64,000 nt of DNA, taken from assembly GCA_018806915.1 (NCBI GenBank), contig JAGKQI010000069.1, positions 558,001 through 622,000 of the forward strand, read 5' to 3'. Positions 60,561 through 64,000 of this stretch are shown here, piece by piece (within the stretch, counting starts at the first letter, position 1; every line of letters begins with the position of its first letter). The notes under the pieces are model-generated. The model ran no database searches and was not told the origin of the DNA. It worked only from the letters and a program-made list of their open reading frames with translations. The position numbers were made by a program, and so were the translations under genes. This DNA is from Phytophthora colocasiae. Its lineage: Eukaryota; Oomycota; Peronosporomycetes; Peronosporales; Peronosporaceae.

Positions 60561-63470
60561 CAAGCCGACGTAGAACACCGGGTGTGTTCGCATCCGCTTT
60601 GGCAAGTCAAGCGTGTATGCCAGGCCCTTCTTGGCCACGACCGTAAATGGTCCGATGAAACGCGGACGCAATTTCGTCTTAAAGACATTTGACACTGCAT
60701 GTGCAGGTAGGTTCTTAGCGTTTAATAAAACCTGGTCACCGACCTTAAATTCTACATTGCTTCTACCTTTGTATCCGCTTGTTCCTTCTGGAACGTCTTG
60801 GCTTTCAGCCATCGCGTCACGTACACGGCGTAATACGCCCAATCTCACCGAGAGGAAGTCATCGACTTGTTTACGCACAGCAGAAGGGCTGATATCAGCA
60901 AGCTCGGAGTCGAGCGACGGCACAGCCTCTCCCCACCAAGCCCAAGGCTACCGCGTGGCGGAGTGAGCGGAACGCGCGGGTGCGCAAGGCCGTTCACGTA
61001 GAACGGGGTGAAGCCTGTCGAGGCATGCACCGTATTGTTCATGGAGAACTCAACGAGAGGGAGCATAGCGCCCAACGCTTCGGCGTTTCAGCGCATACGC
61101 TGCGGAGGATGTCCTCCAGAACGCGGTTCACGCGTTCGGTCTGACCGTCGGTCTGCGGATGGTCCGCCGTGGACATGTCCAGTCGAGTGCCCAGCACCTT
61201 GAAGACGGACGTCCAGAAGTGACCCGTGAAACGGGGATCTCTGATCCGAGACAATGGTCTCAGGCAGCCCATGCTGGCGGAAGACCCGGATCGATGAAGA
61301 TCGTCGCTGTACCAGCACCATCGACGGTGTCCGGCACAGCCGCCAGATGAGCCATCTTGCTCAGACGGTCAACAAAGACCACCACGCCCGTGTTGCCTGC
61401 CGAGTCCTTCGGCAGGCCAAACACAAAGTCCATACTTATGGACTGCCAACACCCAGAGGGTACAGGTAAGCTTCGCCAGTGGCGCAGCCGCATGCGGCGA
61501 GGGTTTAACCCGCTGACACGTCTCGCACGTGCGCACATATGTAAGGACCACTTGTACATCTTCGGCCACCAGTACATGGAGCTCACTGAGCCGTACGTCT
61601 TCTCGCGACCGAGGTGGCTGCCTGTGGGTGTGTCGTGAGCCTCTAGAGGATACGGTACTTCAGATCCTCATCGTGAGGAACTACACTCGTGGTGGGTCAT
61701 CCTGACCCGTGCTGTAGTACAGCAGACCGCCTTCTAGGCTGTAGCGTTGAGTCTCGCCTTTAGGCGTCGTGACAGAGTCACCTTTGAGTCTTTAAACTCA
61801 TCGCCCTCAGAGCTTGGAGCAACGCGACACAAGAGTCGTCCTGAGCGTACGCTGCTCGAACCATGTCCGTCACGGACGACGTCACCGAGGTGACATGAGA
61901 TAACTCATAGTACGGGTGACGTGATAACGCGTCAGCGAGGACGTTCTGCCTGCAAGGCTTGTACTTCACCTCGAAGTTATACTCCGCAAAGAAGGAGAGC
62001 CATCGGGCCATCCCCTCTGCGAGAGGTGAGGCGACTGCGTCGCTGTGCGTAGTGACGCATGATCCGTGTAGATCACAAACGGCTTGGAGCCGAGCAGGTG
62101 AACTCCTGAATTTGACGAGAGCGTACTTCATCGCAAGTAGCTCCTTGTCATGAACTGGATAGTTCTTCTCAGCAGCCTTGAGCTGTCGCGTCTCAAACTC
62201 AATGTCGCTTTCGCGCCCTTCGGCGTCCGCTTGTATAAAATCACTGCCGATGGCTAAGTCAGATGCGTCACAGACGACAATAAACGGACGAGCGTCTGGC
62301 AGCGCCAGTATCGGTGCCCTGAAGCAGGCTATCCTGATACAAGTGAGCGTATCTCGTGCTCGGCACGCCATACCCACTCGGCATCCTTCTTAAGGAGATC
62401 CGTCAGTGGCCGAGCCAACTCAGCGTAGTTCTCGCTGTACTTGTGCAAGTAGTTGGCCAAACCCAGCCACTTACGCAAGTCCTTCTGGTTCAAGGGAACC
62501 GCCAATCCACAATGGCCTTGACCTTTGCTGATCAGCACGAAGGCCATGCTTCCCAATGAAGCACCCTAGGAAGGATTTCTTCCGCGCCAAAGACGCACTT
62601 GTCTGCGTTGGCGTACAGCTTGTTCTGTGCGCATGCACTCGAGCACAGCTCTCACGTGTTCCACGTGCACCTCAACGTCAGTCTTGCCGTGTTCGGCTCT
62701 GACTGTGGACGAACACGTCGTCAAAGTACGTTTGCGTGCGAATGCCCGTAGGGGCTCTGAACAGCCTGCGTCACTAGACGATTGAACGTTGCGGGCGCGT
62801 TCGAGAGCCCTTGGGGCATGACGAGCCACTCCCAGAGCATACCGCTCAGTGCTCACCGCCGTAAGCGGAATATCACTGGCTCGCATGAGCAGCTGATAGT
62901 ACCCATCGACTAAGTCGAGTGCACTGTACATGGTGCAACCCACCATGTTGTTCTGAAGAACATCCTTCCTAGAATCGGCGTCTGCGCCGGAATCGTGGCA
63001 GTGTTGAGCTTGTTAAAAGCGTGAACGATACGCCACTTGCCATTCGGCTTTCTGACACAGAACGTTGGCGCGGAATGCGGAGACTTGCCTCGCGCACGAG
63101 ACTCCGCCGCGTGCTTCGTACGGAAGAAGGCGTCAATGACGTCGCATTGCTCTTTAGGAAGAGGCCACTGTCGGGTCACGCAGTACTTAGTTCCGGGAAC
63201 TAAGTCGATCTCATGACGAACGCCTCGGTCGGGAGGCAGGCCACTCGGTGGTTCCTTCTGAGACAACGTCTCCATATTCCTTCAGCAAGGAGTGGAAGGG
63301 ATCCGAGGGATTCTTGAGGATCTCCGATCCACCTCTGGCGTTCAACGCCTTCTTGACTTCGGCCAAGACGGACTCGTCAACGAGGGACGACGAGTTTAAC
63401 TCCTCCTCAGGTCGAACGATGACCACCTCGGCGAATTCGCCAGCCTTCAAGGCACGCCAAAGTCGGCGAA
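60052..63470 (-). pseudogene. pol: Degenerate pol of the chromodomain Gypsy element
   Basis: In order on the minus strand: linker LNSSSLVDESVLAEVKKALNARGG (about 63380); RT start HEIDLVPGTKYCVTRQWPLP (63200) and CVRKPNGKWRIVHAFNKLNT (63050); YSALDLVDGYYQ (62930); active-site YFDDVFVHS (about 62710-62745); AEWVWRAEHEI (62370); RNase H CDASDLAIGSDF (62270), AEKNYPVHDKELLAMKYAL (62150) and KQNV-like ADALSRHPYYELS (61920); integrase MDFVFGLPKDSAGN (61430), SVFKVLGTRLDMSTADHPQTDGQ (61180) and MNNTVHASTGFTPFYVNG (61030); FKVGDQVLLNAKNLP (60740); and chromodomain YLVKWRGYPHSQNS (60080). Frameshifts occur near 63250, 62960, 62850, 62390, 62090, 61310 and 60073. It is not functional. Confidence 0.88.
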
Positions 63471-63664
63471 GGACATCTCTTCTAGCTCAAGGAGCTTGTC
63501 AACACTTGGCAAGTCGTCCAGCAGGACACTGCCTTCGGCACTACCGCCCACTCCATCAACCAGAGTGTATAGCTGCCCACAGCCCTCCGGTGCGTCGGCA
63601 CTTGACGTCACGGATGACTCAGACGCAGAGCGTCTCGCCCGAAGGGCCTTTACGACGTCTTCGC

Positions 63665-63930
63665 CTAGCCGAAGATCGTCTACTCGACGGAGTACGTGCC
63701 GTCGCACAAGTGTCGGCCTCTCTCGGCCCAGTGTCAGGGACACTCAGCGATCCACCTCGGTCGACGACCGATGCCGCTCAGCGGAGTACGTGCCGCTGCA
63801 CAATCAATGACCGTAACAGGTCCAGTGTCAGAGACACTCAGCGATCGACTTGGTCCACGACCAGTATCACTCGACGGAGTACGTGCCGCCCCACAGTTCA
63901 CGGCCTGGTAAGGCCCGATGCCATCGGCAT
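63665..63930. repeat. About 94-bp tandem repeat, three diverged copies
   Basis: GGAGTACGTGCCG followed by GCACA-like bases recurs at about 63689, 63783 and 63876 (94 and 93 bases apart); between them CAGTGTCAGGGACACTCAGCGAT-type blocks also recur. It lies in the protease-RT linker region of the chromodomain element, the same place as the hairpin array of the plus-strand element. Confidence 0.75.
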
Positions 63931-64000
63931 CCAGTGACGGTCCATGACCGGCGTCACTCGGGTTACGTGAGCTTTGCCCACACGTTGACTCACTGCCAAC

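Larger units (their letters stand above)
58420..64000 (-). mobile_element. Chromodomain Ty3/Gypsy element (chromovirus), minus strand, degenerate, runs off the window
   Basis: Read on the minus strand from 64000 downward: protease-RT linker, RT, RNase H, integrase, C-terminal chromodomain, a long 3' region, polypurine tract and 3' LTR. Many frameshifts break pol. The 5' LTR and gag would lie beyond 64000. Confidence 0.85.

Noticed and set aside
1..64000. Looked for tRNA and rRNA genes
   Set aside because: No stretch with tRNA A/B boxes plus cloverleaf, and no conserved rRNA core, was found by eye.

Overview
The window looks like nuclear DNA of an oomycete, most likely Phytophthora or a close relative. 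Evidence: compact genes with few introns, most of them 53-84 nt; GC-rich third codon positions; start-site motifs of the oomycete initiator type; an APS kinase-ATP sulfurylase-pyrophosphatase fusion; a bZIP factor with Cys at the invariant Asn; Crinkler-like N-terminal domains; and large Ty3/Gypsy elements. All calls come from reading the sequence; no database search was run.

Layout. 1-1160: the 3' part of a multi-spanning membrane protein gene and a decayed relative. 1444-9456: one giant gene for a four-module (4 x 6TM + CNBD) cyclic-nucleotide-gated-type channel, joined across a 60-nt intron. 9620-24845: glycine cleavage T protein, Cys-bZIP factor, a mitochondrial release-factor-like protein, Elongator Elp4, the sulfate-activation fusion enzyme, a DUF1295 reductase-like membrane protein, a TPH-domain coiled-coil (flagellar type) protein, a full-length member of the membrane family seen at 1-767, and catalase. 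24940-28730: a secreted tannase/feruloyl-esterase and a rearranged pseudogene copy. 29091-40738: a PX-like protein, threonyl-tRNA synthetase, two tandem Crinkler-header-like genes with membrane-type tails, MTHFR, TSR3 and a six-exon CCZ1 homologue.

40896-64000 is almost wholly retrotransposon. An intact, young Gypsy element (40896-50898, near-identical 886-bp LTRs, 4-bp target duplication) sits just after CCZ1. It is followed by a remnant with an acidic Gag-like ORF whose DNA is full of CCGGA words (about 51426-54773). A second Gypsy element (54774-58205) starts inside that ORF and lacks most of pol. A minus-strand chromodomain Gypsy element (58420 to the window end) is broken by frameshifts and carries protein-like reading frames on its opposite strand.

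The gene part holds ordinary core metabolism (one-carbon: T protein and MTHFR; sulfate activation; translation: ThrRS, Elp4, TSR3, release factor) mixed with lifestyle genes (catalase, secreted esterase, Crinkler-like proteins, flagellar-type coiled coil). The two most unusual observations are the single-chain four-domain channel with four different selectivity-filter sequences, and the 54774-58205 element, whose LTR and coding sequence are packed with perfect 8-12 bp hairpins, including a tandem series where the stem sequence changes but pairing is kept.
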